DNA of 64,000 nt from Allobosea sp. 47.2.35 (GTDB lineage: Bacteria; Pseudomonadota; Alphaproteobacteria; Rhizobiales; Beijerinckiaceae), in the NCBI RefSeq assembly GCF_024655635.1, contig NZ_JANLGI010000001.1, positions 310,001 through 374,000 of the forward strand, written 5' to 3'. Shown in pieces: positions 34,020-43,400 of the stretch. The position numbers and the translations under genes are program-made. The notes under the pieces were generated by a model that was given only the letters and a program-made list of their open reading frames with translations, did no database searches and had not been told where the DNA came from. Position 1 is the stretch's first letter. Every line of letters starts with the position of its first letter.

Positions 34020-34205
34020 CGAATCAGGCCTCGTATGGGAGGGCGAAGATGCCGCGCACGATGGCGATGTGCCGGTCACCGGTCAAGGCGCATGCGCGCG
34101 ACAAGGGCGCCATGCGGGCGAAGGCGGGCCGGCAGAAGCCGCCCGCGCTGGCGTCCCGAGCTGCGATCGGACAGATTGGCGGCAGAAACACGGGGAAACG
34201 ACATC

Positions 34206-34838
34206 ATGGACTGCTTCGACGATCCGGCTGCGCGCATCGAGGACGCGGACGCCCTGCGCGGCCATATCGGGCCGGTGCACCCGCTGGCGACCGGCAAGGT
34301 GCTGCGCCGGCTCGATCAGTTCTGCAAGGACTTCATCGCGCTCTCGCCCTTTCTCGTGCTGGCAAGTAGCGACGCGCAGGGCAATGCCGATGCCAGCCCG
34401 CGCGGCGACGGGCCGGGCTTCGTGCGCGTGCTCGACGACAAGACCCTGCTGATCCCCGACCGGCGCGGCAATAACCGGGTCGATTCACTGGGGAACATCA
34501 TGTCGGCGCCGGGCGTCGGGCTCGTCTTCATGGTGCCTGGAATTCCCGAGACCCTGCGTGTCAACGGCAAGGGGCGGGCAACCCGCGATGCGGAGCTTCT
34601 GGCGCCTTCCGCGATGCAGGAGCGCGCGCCGGTGACCGGCCTGATCGTCGAGGTCGAGGAAGCCTATTTCCACTGCGGCAAGGCGCTGATCCGCTCGAAG
34701 CTGTGGGACCCGGCGACGCAGGTGCCGCGCCACTCCTTCCCGACGCTCGGCCGCATCATCGCCGACCAGACCAAGGCGGTCGATGGCGACGAGGCCGATC
34801 GCAATCTTGAGGAAGGTTATCGCACGCGCCTCTATTGA
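34206..34838 (+). CDS. PPOX-class flavin-dependent protein (MSMEG_1061-like)
   Basis: A 210-residue split-barrel protein: CKDFIALSPFLVLASSDAQG, then ADASPRGDGPGFVRV and the FMN-contact segment IPDRRGNNRVDSLGNI are typical of the pyridoxamine-phosphate-oxidase-like family with a MSMEG_1061-type ending (HCGKALIRSKLW). It is a cytosolic FMN enzyme; the substrate is unknown. The ATG at 34206 is preceded by GAAACGACATC with no strong ribosome site. It is a single gene. Confidence 0.88.
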   Translation: MDCFDDPAARIEDADALRGHIGPVHPLATGKVLRRLDQFCKDFIALSPFLVLASSDAQGNADASPRGDGPGFVRVLDDKTLLIPDRRGNNRVDSLGNIMSAPGVGLVFMVPGIPETLRVNGKGRATRDAELLAPSAMQERAPVTGLIVEVEEAYFHCGKALIRSKLWDPATQVPRHSFPTLGRIIADQTKAVDGDEADRNLEEGYRTRLY

Positions 34839-34862
34839 GGGTGCTCGGCAGCGGCGTTCCCG

Positions 34863-35765
34863 TCAGGGCGCGCCGGCTCCGGTCGCTTCGAGCACCGCCG
34901 GCGCCGTGGCGGACTTGCGTTCGAGGATGAGCAGGAGGAGGCCTGCCGCGACGATCAGCGCCGCGCCGCAGAGCATGGCCGGCGTCGGCCAGTCACCGAA
35001 GATGAACCAGCCGAAGACCAGTGCCCAGACGATCAGCGTGTACTGATAGGGCACGACGACCGAGGCTTCCGCGAGCTTGAGCGAGCGGGTGACGCAGATA
35101 TGCGCGCCCATCGCGACGATGCCGAGCAGGCCGAGCAGGGCGGTATCCTTCAGGCTTGGCGTCACCCAGCCGAAGGGCAGGAGGGCCAGCCCCATCAGCA
35201 GGGCGCCGAGCGTCTGCCAGGCGACGAGCGTGACATCGGGCGTGCCGCGCAGCTGGCGGCCGGCGATCATCATCGCGGCGAAGAGGAAGCTGCCGAGAAG
35301 CGCGATCAGCGCGGGCATCGACAGGCTGGCGCCGCTCGGGTTGAGCGAGATGGCGACGCCGGCGAAGCCCAGCGCGATGGCGAGCCAGCGCCGCCCGTCG
35401 ATGCGCTCGCCCAGCAGGAGCGCGGCGAGGATCACGACCCAGACCGGCGCGGCAAGCCAGATCGTCATCGTGTCGGCGAGCGGCAGATAGCTGACGGCGA
35501 GATAGAAGAGCGCGACCTCGCCCGAGGAGAACAGCACGCGCAAAGCCTGCAGGCCGGGGCGTTCCGGCTGCAAGGTCCGCTGCACGCCCTGCTTGAAGAC
35601 GAAGGGCAGGATGACGACGAGCGCCGCGAGGCTGCGCACCACCAAGAGCTGGCCGACCGTGTAGGTGGCGACCAGCCATTTGCCCATCACGTCGTTGAGC
35701 GAGAACAGCAGGATGCCGAGCAGCATCATGGCGATGCCGGCGAGCGAGGCGTTGCGGGCGGTCAT
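34863..35765 (-). CDS. DMT-superfamily (EamA) transporter
   Basis: A 300-residue membrane protein with ten predicted helices in two EamA repeats (about 6-142 and 152-290). GILLFSLNDVMGKW in the first repeat and YQYTLIVWALVFGWFIFGDW in the second are typical. Such proteins usually export amino acids or small metabolites from the cytosol; the substrate is unknown. Its ATG at 35765 is divergent from the ArsR gene, and it ends 25 bases from the PPOX gene, convergent. Confidence 0.9.
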   Translation of the reverse strand: MTARNASLAGIAMMLLGILLFSLNDVMGKWLVATYTVGQLLVVRSLAALVVILPFVFKQGVQRTLQPERPGLQALRVLFSSGEVALFYLAVSYLPLADTMTIWLAAPVWVVILAALLLGERIDGRRWLAIALGFAGVAISLNPSGASLSMPALIALLGSFLFAAMMIAGRQLRGTPDVTLVAWQTLGALLMGLALLPFGWVTPSLKDTALLGLLGIVAMGAHICVTRSLKLAEASVVVPYQYTLIVWALVFGWFIFGDWPTPAMLCGAALIVAAGLLLLILERKSATAPAVLEATGAGAP

Positions 35766-35901
35766 GGCAGGCGAAAGGGTCCCAAAGGCGCGTCACCACT
35801 GGCGGAGTCCGGTGCGCGTGGCAATCCGCGTTTCCGCATGGCCTCATGATCTCCAAATATTAAGCATTGACTTAATTAAGTAGATGACGAAATTATAGCC
35901 C

Positions 35902-36225
35902 ATGGATCGCTTCGCCGCCCTTGCTGACCCGACACGCCGCAGCATCGTCGAGATGCTGGGGGAGCGGGCGTTGTCGGCGGGAGAGATCGGAGCTCGCTTC
36001 AGCGCGAGCGCGCCGGCGATCTCGCAGCATCTCAAGGTGCTCAGAGAGGCCGGTCTGGTGACCGTCGAGGTCCGGGGACAGCAGCGGATTTATCGGCTCG
36101 ATCCGGCCGGGCTCGAAGCGTTCGACGCCTGGCTCGACAAGGTCCGGCGCTTCTGGGGGCGCCATCTCGATATCCTGGAACAGGAACTCGCAAAGCCCGA
36201 ACCGGGCGAGGGAGAGACCGAATGA
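35902..36225 (+). CDS. ArsR-family transcriptional regulator
   Basis: A 107-residue winged helix protein: MDRFAALADPTRRSIVEMLG, then LSAGEIGARFSASAPAISQHL as the helix-turn-helix and VTVEVRGQQRIYRL as the wing. No metal-binding cysteines are present, so it is a non-metal ArsR. It overlaps a SRPBCC gene by four bases (ATGA). ArsR-SRPBCC pairs are widespread, with the START-like protein presumed to bind the ligand or act in the regulated response. Confidence 0.93.
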   Translation: MDRFAALADPTRRSIVEMLGERALSAGEIGARFSASAPAISQHLKVLREAGLVTVEVRGQQRIYRLDPAGLEAFDAWLDKVRRFWGRHLDILEQELAKPEPGEGETE

Positions 36226-36776
36226 ACGAATATGGTGTCGTGCTGGAAAGTGGCGCGGTGCGCTTCGAACGCCTGCTGCCGGGGCCCGTCGAGCGGGTCT
36301 GGTCCTATCTCACCGAGTCGGAGAAGCGGGGGCAATGGCTGGCCTCCGGTGCCTTCGACCTCAAGGTCGGTGGCCGTACGGAGATGCTGTTCAAGCATTC
36401 CGAGATCACCGACGAGGCGCCGCCGGAAGCCTATCGCGAGGTGCACGAGAACGGGGTGCGTTCGACCGGCACGATCACGCGCTACGAGCCGCCGCGGATC
36501 ATAGCCTTCACCTGGGGCGGTGGCGGGGAGCCGGAATCGGAGGTCGAGTTCGAGCTTCTGCCGAAGGGCGAGAAGGTCCTGCTGGTGCTGACGCATCGCA
36601 AGCTGCCCAGCAAGGCGGAGATGACCAGCGTCTCCGGCGGCTGGCATATGCATCTTGGCCTGCTGGAGGATGTGCTCAACGGCAGCAAGCGGCGCGGATT
36701 CTGGTCGCGGTTCGCGGCGCTCGATGCGGATTATGCCGGTCGTTATGCCGGTCTGCCCGAGCCAGGCAAGAGCTGA
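36222..36776 (+). CDS. SRPBCC/AHSA1-domain protein
   Basis: A 184-residue START-like fold protein: VRFERLLPGPVERVWSYLTE near residues 13-32, ITRYEPPRIIAFTWGGGG near 85-102, and SVSGGWHMHLGLLEDVLNG near the C-terminus. The hydrophobic cavity of this fold binds lipids or small hydrophobic ligands. It begins within the ArsR stop, so both are made together. Its ligand is unknown. Confidence 0.9.
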   Translation: MNEYGVVLESGAVRFERLLPGPVERVWSYLTESEKRGQWLASGAFDLKVGGRTEMLFKHSEITDEAPPEAYREVHENGVRSTGTITRYEPPRIIAFTWGGGGEPESEVEFELLPKGEKVLLVLTHRKLPSKAEMTSVSGGWHMHLGLLEDVLNGSKRRGFWSRFAALDADYAGRYAGLPEPGKS

Positions 36777-37307
36777 TCAGAGGCTCGCCGCTGCGCGCGC
36801 GGCCTGGTCGTACTGGCCGGAGAGCGAGCGCATCGCGGCAGCGATCTCGGACAGGCGGGCCGGGTCTGCGCCGGTGGCGCGGACGGATTTGACCAGGAGC
36901 TGCTCGCGGATCTGGGCATAGCGCCGGCAGGCCTCCTCGCCGGCCGGCGTGACCTCGACGGTCTTCTCCTTGCCCTTGCGGCCGCCCTTGAGCAGCTTCA
37001 GCCGCTCGAGCTTCTTCAGCGAGTAGTTCACCAGATGCGTGTCCTCGATATTGAGGACGAGGCAGATATCGGCGAGGCGCTTGGCCTTGCCGCGGTGATT
37101 GACGTTGTGCAGCACGAGCACGTCGAGCGGCGAGAGATCGGGCATGCCGGCTGCCGCCATGCCGCGCACGATCCAGCGGTGGAAGGCATGGACCGTCATG
37201 CTGAGTGCGAACTCGAATTCCGAGAGCGCCGGCAGGGCTCCCGACGCGAGATGGCCGGAGGAGACGATCGGGCCGAGGTCGTCGGGTGGAGGAGGCGATG
37301 CGGGCAC
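36777..37307 (-). CDS. MarR-like winged-helix DNA-binding protein
   Basis: A 176-residue regulator: FEFALSMTVHAFHRWIVRGM near residues 31-50, then DLSPLDVLVLHNVNHR and NIEDTHLVNYSLKKLERLKL as the helix-turn-helix, and GGRKGKEKTVEVTPAG as the wing. It belongs to a rhizobial winged-helix group close to MarR, distinct from the ArsR neighbour. It is convergent with the SRPBCC gene and 81 bases from the TRAP operon end. The target may be the TRAP operon, but this is only positional inference. Confidence 0.85.
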   Translation of the reverse strand: MPASPPPPDDLGPIVSSGHLASGALPALSEFEFALSMTVHAFHRWIVRGMAAAGMPDLSPLDVLVLHNVNHRGKAKRLADICLVLNIEDTHLVNYSLKKLERLKLLKGGRKGKEKTVEVTPAGEEACRRYAQIREQLLVKSVRATGADPARLSEIAAAMRSLSGQYDQAARAAASL

Positions 37308-37388
37308 GGTTCGATCCGGAAGCGGAAGCAGGGTCTCCCTCTCCTTATGGAAAGGAAGACCCCGTCGGGACTGGGCTTGAGGCCGCCG

Positions 37389-38378
37389 TTACATCTTCTT
37401 GTAGGCGTCGACGATGGCCTGGCCTTCGGCGCCGGCCTTCTTCAGCCAGTCGGCGGTGAGCTGCTCACCGGCCTTCTTGAAGCCGGAAGCGAGCGCGGGC
37501 GAGGGCGCCTGCACCTTCATGCCCTTGGCCTTGAGCTGATCGAGATACCAGCCGGCCTTCTCCTGCCACATCTTCCAGCCGCGCTCCTCGGCGGTCGCGG
37601 CAGCCTTGAGCAGTGCGTCCTGCGTCGCCTTGTCGAGCGCGTTGAAGGTGGCTTTGTTCACGAAGGTCGCGTCCTTCGGAATCCAGGCCTGCGTGTCGTA
37701 GAAATGGGTCAGCGATTCCCAGACCTTGGAATCATAGCCGGTGCCGCCGGACGACATGAAGGAGTTGACCACGCCGGTCGCCAGCGCCTGGGGCAGCTCG
37801 GCCGCCTGGATCGTGACCGACTGCATGCCGGCGATTTCGCCGAGGCGCGAGGTTCCGACATTGTAGGAGCGCCATTTCAGGCCGCGCAGGTCCTCGAAGG
37901 TGTTGATGTCCTTCTTGGTGTAGATGCCCTGCGGCGCCCAGGGGACCATGAACAGGAGCTTGATGCCCTGCGCGTCGAGTTTCTTTTCGATCGCGGCCTT
38001 CGACGCCTTGTAGAGCTTCATGGCATCGGGATAGGAGGTCGCGAGGAAGGGAACGACGTCGACGCCGAAGATCGGGTCCTCGTTCTCGTGGATCGAGAGC
38101 AGAACCTCGCCCATCTGCGCCTGACCGGACTGCACCGCGCGCTTGATCTCGGGCGCCTTGAAGAGCGAGGCGCCGGGATGGACGGTGATCTGGAGCTTGC
38201 CTGATGTCGCGGCCTCGACATCCTTGGCGAAGAGCACGAGGTTCTCGCTATGCGGGTTGTCGGCGGGGTAGGCCGCGGGCAGGTTCCATTTGGTCTGTGC
38301 GGAGGCCGGGGCGGCGAAGGCGAGCGCGCTGACCCCGAGGGCGAAGGCGGCCGTGGTGAAAGTCCTGCGGTTGATCAT
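37389..38378 (-). CDS. TRAP transporter substrate-binding protein, DctP family
   Basis: A 329-residue periplasmic binding protein with a signal peptide (MINRRTFTTAAFALGVSALA, cleaved near ASAQ). FEDLRGLKWRSYNVGTSRLG and LPQALATGVVNSFMSSGGTG carry the usual ligand-site Arg and the solute-binding hinge. TRAP systems import organic anions (C4-dicarboxylates, keto acids, amino-acid derivatives) with a sodium gradient. Here the neighbouring 5-oxoprolinase suggests a pyroglutamate-like ligand. It is the last gene of dctQ-dctM-dctP; the order is as usual for TRAP. Confidence 0.93.
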   Translation of the reverse strand: MINRRTFTTAAFALGVSALAFAAPASAQTKWNLPAAYPADNPHSENLVLFAKDVEAATSGKLQITVHPGASLFKAPEIKRAVQSGQAQMGEVLLSIHENEDPIFGVDVVPFLATSYPDAMKLYKASKAAIEKKLDAQGIKLLFMVPWAPQGIYTKKDINTFEDLRGLKWRSYNVGTSRLGEIAGMQSVTIQAAELPQALATGVVNSFMSSGGTGYDSKVWESLTHFYDTQAWIPKDATFVNKATFNALDKATQDALLKAAATAEERGWKMWQEKAGWYLDQLKAKGMKVQAPSPALASGFKKAGEQLTADWLKKAGAEGQAIVDAYKKM

Positions 38379-38413
38379 GATGCTGGTCCCTCTCTTGTGG
38401 TTGGCTTCTGTGG

Positions 38414-39718
38414 TCAGTCTGGAAAGGCGAGCTTCGGCAGGTAGAGCACGATCTGTGGGAAGCTGGTGATGATGATGACGGCGATGTTCAGCAGAATGAA
38501 GAACGGAAATGCCGCTTTCGCAATCGTCCAGGTGTCCTTGCCGCTCATGTTCTGCAGCACGAACAGATTGAAGCCGACCGGAGGGGTGATCTGCGCCATC
38601 TCGACATGGATGACGAGGTAGACACCGAACCAGACGAGGTCGAAGCCAGCTTCCTTGACCATTGGCAGGACGATGACGGCGGTGAGCACGATCATCGAGA
38701 TGCCGTCGATCAGGCAGCCCAGGATGATGTACATGCAGGTCAGTGCCAGCACGAGCATATGCGTGGAGAGCTGCTGGCCCTTGACCCATTCCGCCAGGGC
38801 GGCGGGGATGCCCGTATAGGCCATCGCCGCCGTGCAGAAGGCCGCGCCCGCCAGGATCAGCATGATCATGCAGGTGAGGCGGGTGGCGCTCATGATGCTC
38901 TCGAAGAGCTTCCTCCAGGTCAGCGTGCCGCTCCACCAAGCCAGGAACAGTGCACCGCTGACGCCCCAGGCGGCGCATTCGGTCGCCGTGGCGAAGCCCA
39001 GGATCAGCGCCAGGAAGACTGCGGCGATCAGCACGAGGCAGGGCAGTAGCTTCATCGACTGCCGCAGCTTCTGCCTGAACGGCATCGAGGGGTCGCGCGG
39101 CGGTGTCTTGTCCGGATTGAGCAGCGACCAGATGATGACGTAGCCCATATAGAGCGCCATCACGAGCAGGCCGGGCAGGAAGCCGCCGAGGAAGACCTGC
39201 AGCACGGAGACGTTCGCCGTCACCGCGTAGACCACCATCGGGATCGAGGGCGGAATCAACAGGCCGAGCGTGCCGGAGCCGGCCAGCGTGCCGAGGCTGA
39301 GCTTCTCGTCATAGCCACGCTTCTGAAGCTCAGGCAGCGAGATCTTGCCGATCGTCGCGACCGTCGCCGCCGAGGAGCCAGACACGGCGGCGAAGATGCC
39401 GCAGCCGACGATGTTGGTATGGATGAGCCGGCCGGGCAGCCATTGCAGCCAAGGCGAGAGCCCGAGGAACATCTGCTCGGACAGGCGTGTACGGAACAGG
39501 ATTTCGCCCATCCAGATGAAGAGCGGCAAGGCCGTCAGCGTCCAGCCGCTGGCGGAGCTCCAGACCGTGGTAGCCAGAACCTGGCCGATCGGCACGTCGG
39601 TGACGAGCCACATGGCGAGCAGGCCGACGAGCCCGAGGCCGACGGAGATCCAGATGCCGGAGCCGAGGACGAGGACGAGGAAGCCGAGCAGGACGAGCGA
39701 GAGAACGGGTAGGCTCAT
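38414..39718 (-). CDS. TRAP transporter large permease, DctM family
   Basis: A 434-residue integral membrane protein with about 12 helices. GSSAATVATIGKISLPELQK, GTLGLLIPPSIPMVVYAV (around residues 150-167) and MAQITPPVGFNLFVLQ near the C-terminus are hallmarks of DctM. It starts MSLPVLSLVLLGFLVL. It lies two bases downstream of dctQ and 35 bases upstream of the binding-protein gene. Confidence 0.95.
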   Translation of the reverse strand: MSLPVLSLVLLGFLVLVLGSGIWISVGLGLVGLLAMWLVTDVPIGQVLATTVWSSASGWTLTALPLFIWMGEILFRTRLSEQMFLGLSPWLQWLPGRLIHTNIVGCGIFAAVSGSSAATVATIGKISLPELQKRGYDEKLSLGTLAGSGTLGLLIPPSIPMVVYAVTANVSVLQVFLGGFLPGLLVMALYMGYVIIWSLLNPDKTPPRDPSMPFRQKLRQSMKLLPCLVLIAAVFLALILGFATATECAAWGVSGALFLAWWSGTLTWRKLFESIMSATRLTCMIMLILAGAAFCTAAMAYTGIPAALAEWVKGQQLSTHMLVLALTCMYIILGCLIDGISMIVLTAVIVLPMVKEAGFDLVWFGVYLVIHVEMAQITPPVGFNLFVLQNMSGKDTWTIAKAAFPFFILLNIAVIIITSFPQIVLYLPKLAFPD

Positions 39719-39720
39719 GA

Positions 39721-40269
39721 TCAGACGCCTCCGCCCTGAGCGACGCGCTCGACCAGCTCCTCCACCGATTTCGGCGGCTCGGGCTCGTAGGTCGGGCGGC
39801 CCGTCCGCAGGACGATGACGAGCTCGTCGACGATCGCGATCAGGAGCGTTCCGAGGCCAAGCACGAGGGAGAGCTGCGGAATCCAGAGCGGCACCGACAC
39901 CACGCCCGTGGACATGTCGAAATACTGCCAGGAATCATAGGCGAGCTTACCAGTCTGCCAGGTGAAATAGCCGATGAAGAGCGCGGCGACCGTGAGGGCG
40001 AACAGCTCGGCCGCCTTCTTCGCGCGCCCGTGCAGGCGCTCGATCAGCAAGCCCACCCGGATCATCTCGCCCTTCTTGAAGGTATGCGCCAGGCCGAAGA
40101 AGGCCATGGCGGCGAAGGCCCAACCGGCAAAGTCGTCGCCGGACGGCACGTTGAAATTGATATCGCGCCCGACCGAAAGCAGCATCATCAGGACGAAGAT
40201 CACGATCAGGCACAGACCGGCGATGTAGCCGGCGGCGAGGTAGAGGACATCGAGTGCGCGACGGATCAT
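39721..40269 (-). CDS. TRAP transporter small permease, DctQ family
   Basis: A 182-residue membrane protein with four helices. FAGWAFAAMAFFGLAHTFKKGEM (split here as FAGWAFAAMAFFGLA and HTFKKGEM) and WIPQLSLVLGLGTLLIAIV are typical of DctQ. The start is the ATG at 40269 (MIRRALDVLY); an ATG at 40284 is also possible and lies within a perfect dyad. It is the first gene of the TRAP operon. Confidence 0.9.
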   Translation of the reverse strand: MIRRALDVLYLAAGYIAGLCLIVIFVLMMLLSVGRDINFNVPSGDDFAGWAFAAMAFFGLAHTFKKGEMIRVGLLIERLHGRAKKAAELFALTVAALFIGYFTWQTGKLAYDSWQYFDMSTGVVSVPLWIPQLSLVLGLGTLLIAIVDELVIVLRTGRPTYEPEPPKSVEELVERVAQGGGV

Positions 40270-40274
40270 CGAAG

Positions 40275-40297
40275 GCGCTCCCATCCGATGGGAGCGC
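40275..40297. promoter_or_regulatory. Perfect dyad at the translation start of dctQ
   Basis: Arms GCGCTCCCAT (40275-40284) and ATGGGAGCGC (40288-40297) are separated by only three bases. The dyad ends six bases upstream of the 40269 ATG and contains the alternative ATG at 40284. It could be a hairpin occluding the ribosome site, or a repressor operator; no T-run follows. Confidence 0.55.
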
Positions 40298-40410
40298 AGC
40301 TGCGCCCGGTTGCCAGGGTTGCTCGCATGGTCGCATCCTCCGCTTTCGCGCCGGCCCGGCCCCTCAGCCATGTTCCAGCCACAATCGGGATCGTAGCCGG
40401 CAGAATCGCC

Positions 40411-40449
40411 TTGTCAACAACTCATCGACGATTTATCGATGATTTGTCA
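40411..40449. promoter_or_regulatory. Direct-repeat operator region upstream of 5-oxoprolinase
   Basis: The A/T-rich core of the divergent TRAP/oxoprolinase region has tandem 11-base repeats ATCGACGATTT (40424-40434) and ATCGATGATTT (40435-40445), differing at one base. They are flanked by TTGTCA at 40411-40416 and at 40444-40449, spaced 33 bases, about three DNA turns. This arrangement suggests regulator binding on one DNA face and joint control of both units. Confidence 0.5.
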
Positions 40450-40489
40450 TTGTCGGGCGATCCCGGCTTGTCCAAGGGGGAGAGGGTCT

Positions 40490-43400
40490 ATGTCGGCGGC
40501 TCATTGGGACTTCTGGATCGATCGCGGCGGCACCTTCACCGACGTGATCGGCCGCGATCCGGCTGGCAATCTCCATGCCAGGAAGATGCTCTCGGAAAAT
40601 CCCGGCGCTTATCGCGACGCCGCCGTGCAGGGCATCCGCGAGCATCTCGGGCTGAAGGCGGGCGAGCCGATCCCGACCGGGATCATCGGCGAGGTGCGCA
40701 TGGGCACCACCGTCGCCACCAACGCGCTGCTGGAGCGCAAGGGCGACCGTACGCTGCTGGTGACCACCAAGGGCTTCCGCGATGCGCTGCGCATCGGCTA
40801 CCAGGCGCGGCCGGACATTTTCGCCAAGCAGATCATCCTGCCCGAGGCGTTGTATGATGCGGTCGAGGAGATCGACGAGCGCGTGCTGGCCGATGGCACG
40901 GTCGAGCGTGCGCCCGACGAGGCGGCGATCCGCAATGCCTTGCAGGCGCAGTACGATGCCGGTTTCCGCACTGTGGCGATCGTCTTCATGCATGGCTACC
41001 GCTACATGGCGCATGAGCAGGTCGCGGCCCGCATCGCCCGCACGATCGGCTTCCCGCAGGTTTCGGTCAGCCACGAGGTCTCGCCGCTGGTGAAGCTGGT
41101 GGGCCGCGGCGATACCGCCGTGGTCGATGCCTATCTCTCGCCCATCCTGCGCCGTTATGTGCAGCAGGTGTCGGAAGAACTCGATGTCGCCCGCACCGGC
41201 GCGCGCCTGATGTTCATGATGTCCTCGGGCGGCCTCACCGCTGCCGAATTGTTCCAGGGCAAGGACGCGATCCTCTCCGGCCCGGCCGGTGGTGTGGTCG
41301 GCCTGGCCGAGACCGGCCGCTCGGCCGGGTTCGACAAGGTGATCGGCTTCGACATGGGCGGCACCTCGACCGACGTCGCGCATTTCGACGGCGAATATGA
41401 GCGCGCCTTCGAGACCGAGGTCGCCGGCGTGCGCATGCGCGCGCCGATGATGCTGATCCATACGGTGGCGGCCGGCGGCGGCTCGATCCTGCATTTCGAC
41501 GGACGGCGCTTCCGCGTCGGGCCGGATTCGGCCGGCGCCAATCCTGGCCCGGCCGCCTATCGCCGGGGCGGGCCGCTGGCGGTGACCGACGCCAATGTCA
41601 TGGTCGGCAAGCTGATCCCGTCCTATTTCCCGGCGATCTTCGGCCCCAAGCAGGACGAGCCGCTCGATGTCGGCATCGTCCGCAACAAGTTCGCGGTGCT
41701 GGCGGCCGAGGTCGGCGACGGGCGCAGCCCTGAGGAGGTTGCAGACGGCTTCATTCAGATCGCCGTCGCCAACATGGCTGAAGCGATCAAGAAGATTTCG
41801 GTGCAGCGCGGCTACGACATCACGCGTTACGCGCTGAATTCCTTCGGTGGCGCCGGCGGGCAGCATGCCTGCCTTGTCGCCGACGCGCTCGGGATCAAGA
41901 CCGTGTTGCTGCACCCGTTCTCCGGCCTGCTTTCGGCCTATGGCATGGGGCTCGCCGAAATCCGCTCGACGCGGACATCGGCGCTGGATGTCGCGCTCGA
42001 TGGCGAGGCCAAGGCCGCGATCGAAGCTGTCGCCGCGAAGCTTGCCGCAGATGCGAAGGCGGAAGTTGTCGGCCAGGGCGTGGCGGAAGGCGATATCGCG
42101 ATTCATGTGCGCGCCCATATCCGCTATTCCGGCACCGATACCGCGATCGCGGTTCCGGCCGGCACGCGCGCCGAGATGCAGACGGCCTTCCAGACCGCGC
42201 ACAAGGCGCGTTTCGGCTTCATGGACGAGACCAAGGCGCTGGTCGTCGAGGCCGTCGAGGTCGAGGCTGTCGGCGGCGGCGCGAAGTTCGAGGAAGCTGC
42301 CGGGTCCGAGCAGGCAGGCGAACCGGTTGCCGCCGAGCGCACGCGCTTCTTCGCCAAGGGCCAGTGGCATGATGCGGCGATCGTCCGCCGCGAGGCTATC
42401 AGGCCCGGCCAGAGCGTCGCGGGTCCGGCCATCATCATTGAGCCGAACCAGACCGTCGTCGTCGAGGAGGGCTGGAGCGCCAAGCTCACCGCCCGCGACC
42501 ATCTCGTGCTCGTCCGCGTCAAGGCGCTGATCCAGCAGGCCGCGATCGGCACCAAGGCCGATCCGGTCATGCTCGAGATCTTCAACAACCTGTTCATGTC
42601 GATCGCCGAGCAGATGGGCGTGACGCTGCAGAACACCGCCTATTCCGTGAACATCAAGGAGCGGCTCGACTTCTCCTGCGCGGTCTTCGACCAGACCGGC
42701 GCGCTCGTCGCCAATGCCCCGCATATGCCGGTGCATCTGGGCTCGATGGACCGTTCGGTCGAGACCGTTATCGCCAACAACCCGGTGATCAAGCCGGGCG
42801 ACGTCTATTGCCTGAACGCGCCCTATAACGGCGGCACGCATCTGCCGGATATCACGGTCTGCACGCCGGTCTTCGACCCCGAGGACAAGGACATCCTGTT
42901 CTGGGTGGCGAGCCGTGGCCACCATGCCGATGTCGGCGGCACGGCGCCGGGCTCGATGTCGCCGCTCGCGACCAACATCGAGGAAGAGGGCGTCTATATC
43001 GACAATTTCAAGATCGTCGATCAGGGCCGCTTCTGCGAGGAGGAATTGGTCAAGCGCCTGACCGGCGCGCGCTATCCCGTCCGCAACGTCGTGCAGAACG
43101 TCAACGATCTGAAGGCGCAGATCGCCGCCAACGAGAAGGGGCTGGCCGAGCTGAAGAAGATGATCGGCTCCTTCGGTCTCGATGTCGTGCAGGCCTATAT
43201 GGGCCATGTCCAGGACAACGCGGCCGAGAGCGTGGCGCGGCTGCTGACCAAGCTGCACGATTCCGAGTTCACCTATCCGATGGACCAGGGCTGCGCGATC
43301 AAGGTGAAGATCACCATCGATCGCGAGAAGCGCGAGGCGACGGTCGATTTCACCGGCACCTCCGAGCAGCGGCCGGACAATTTCAACGCGCCGGCCCCGG

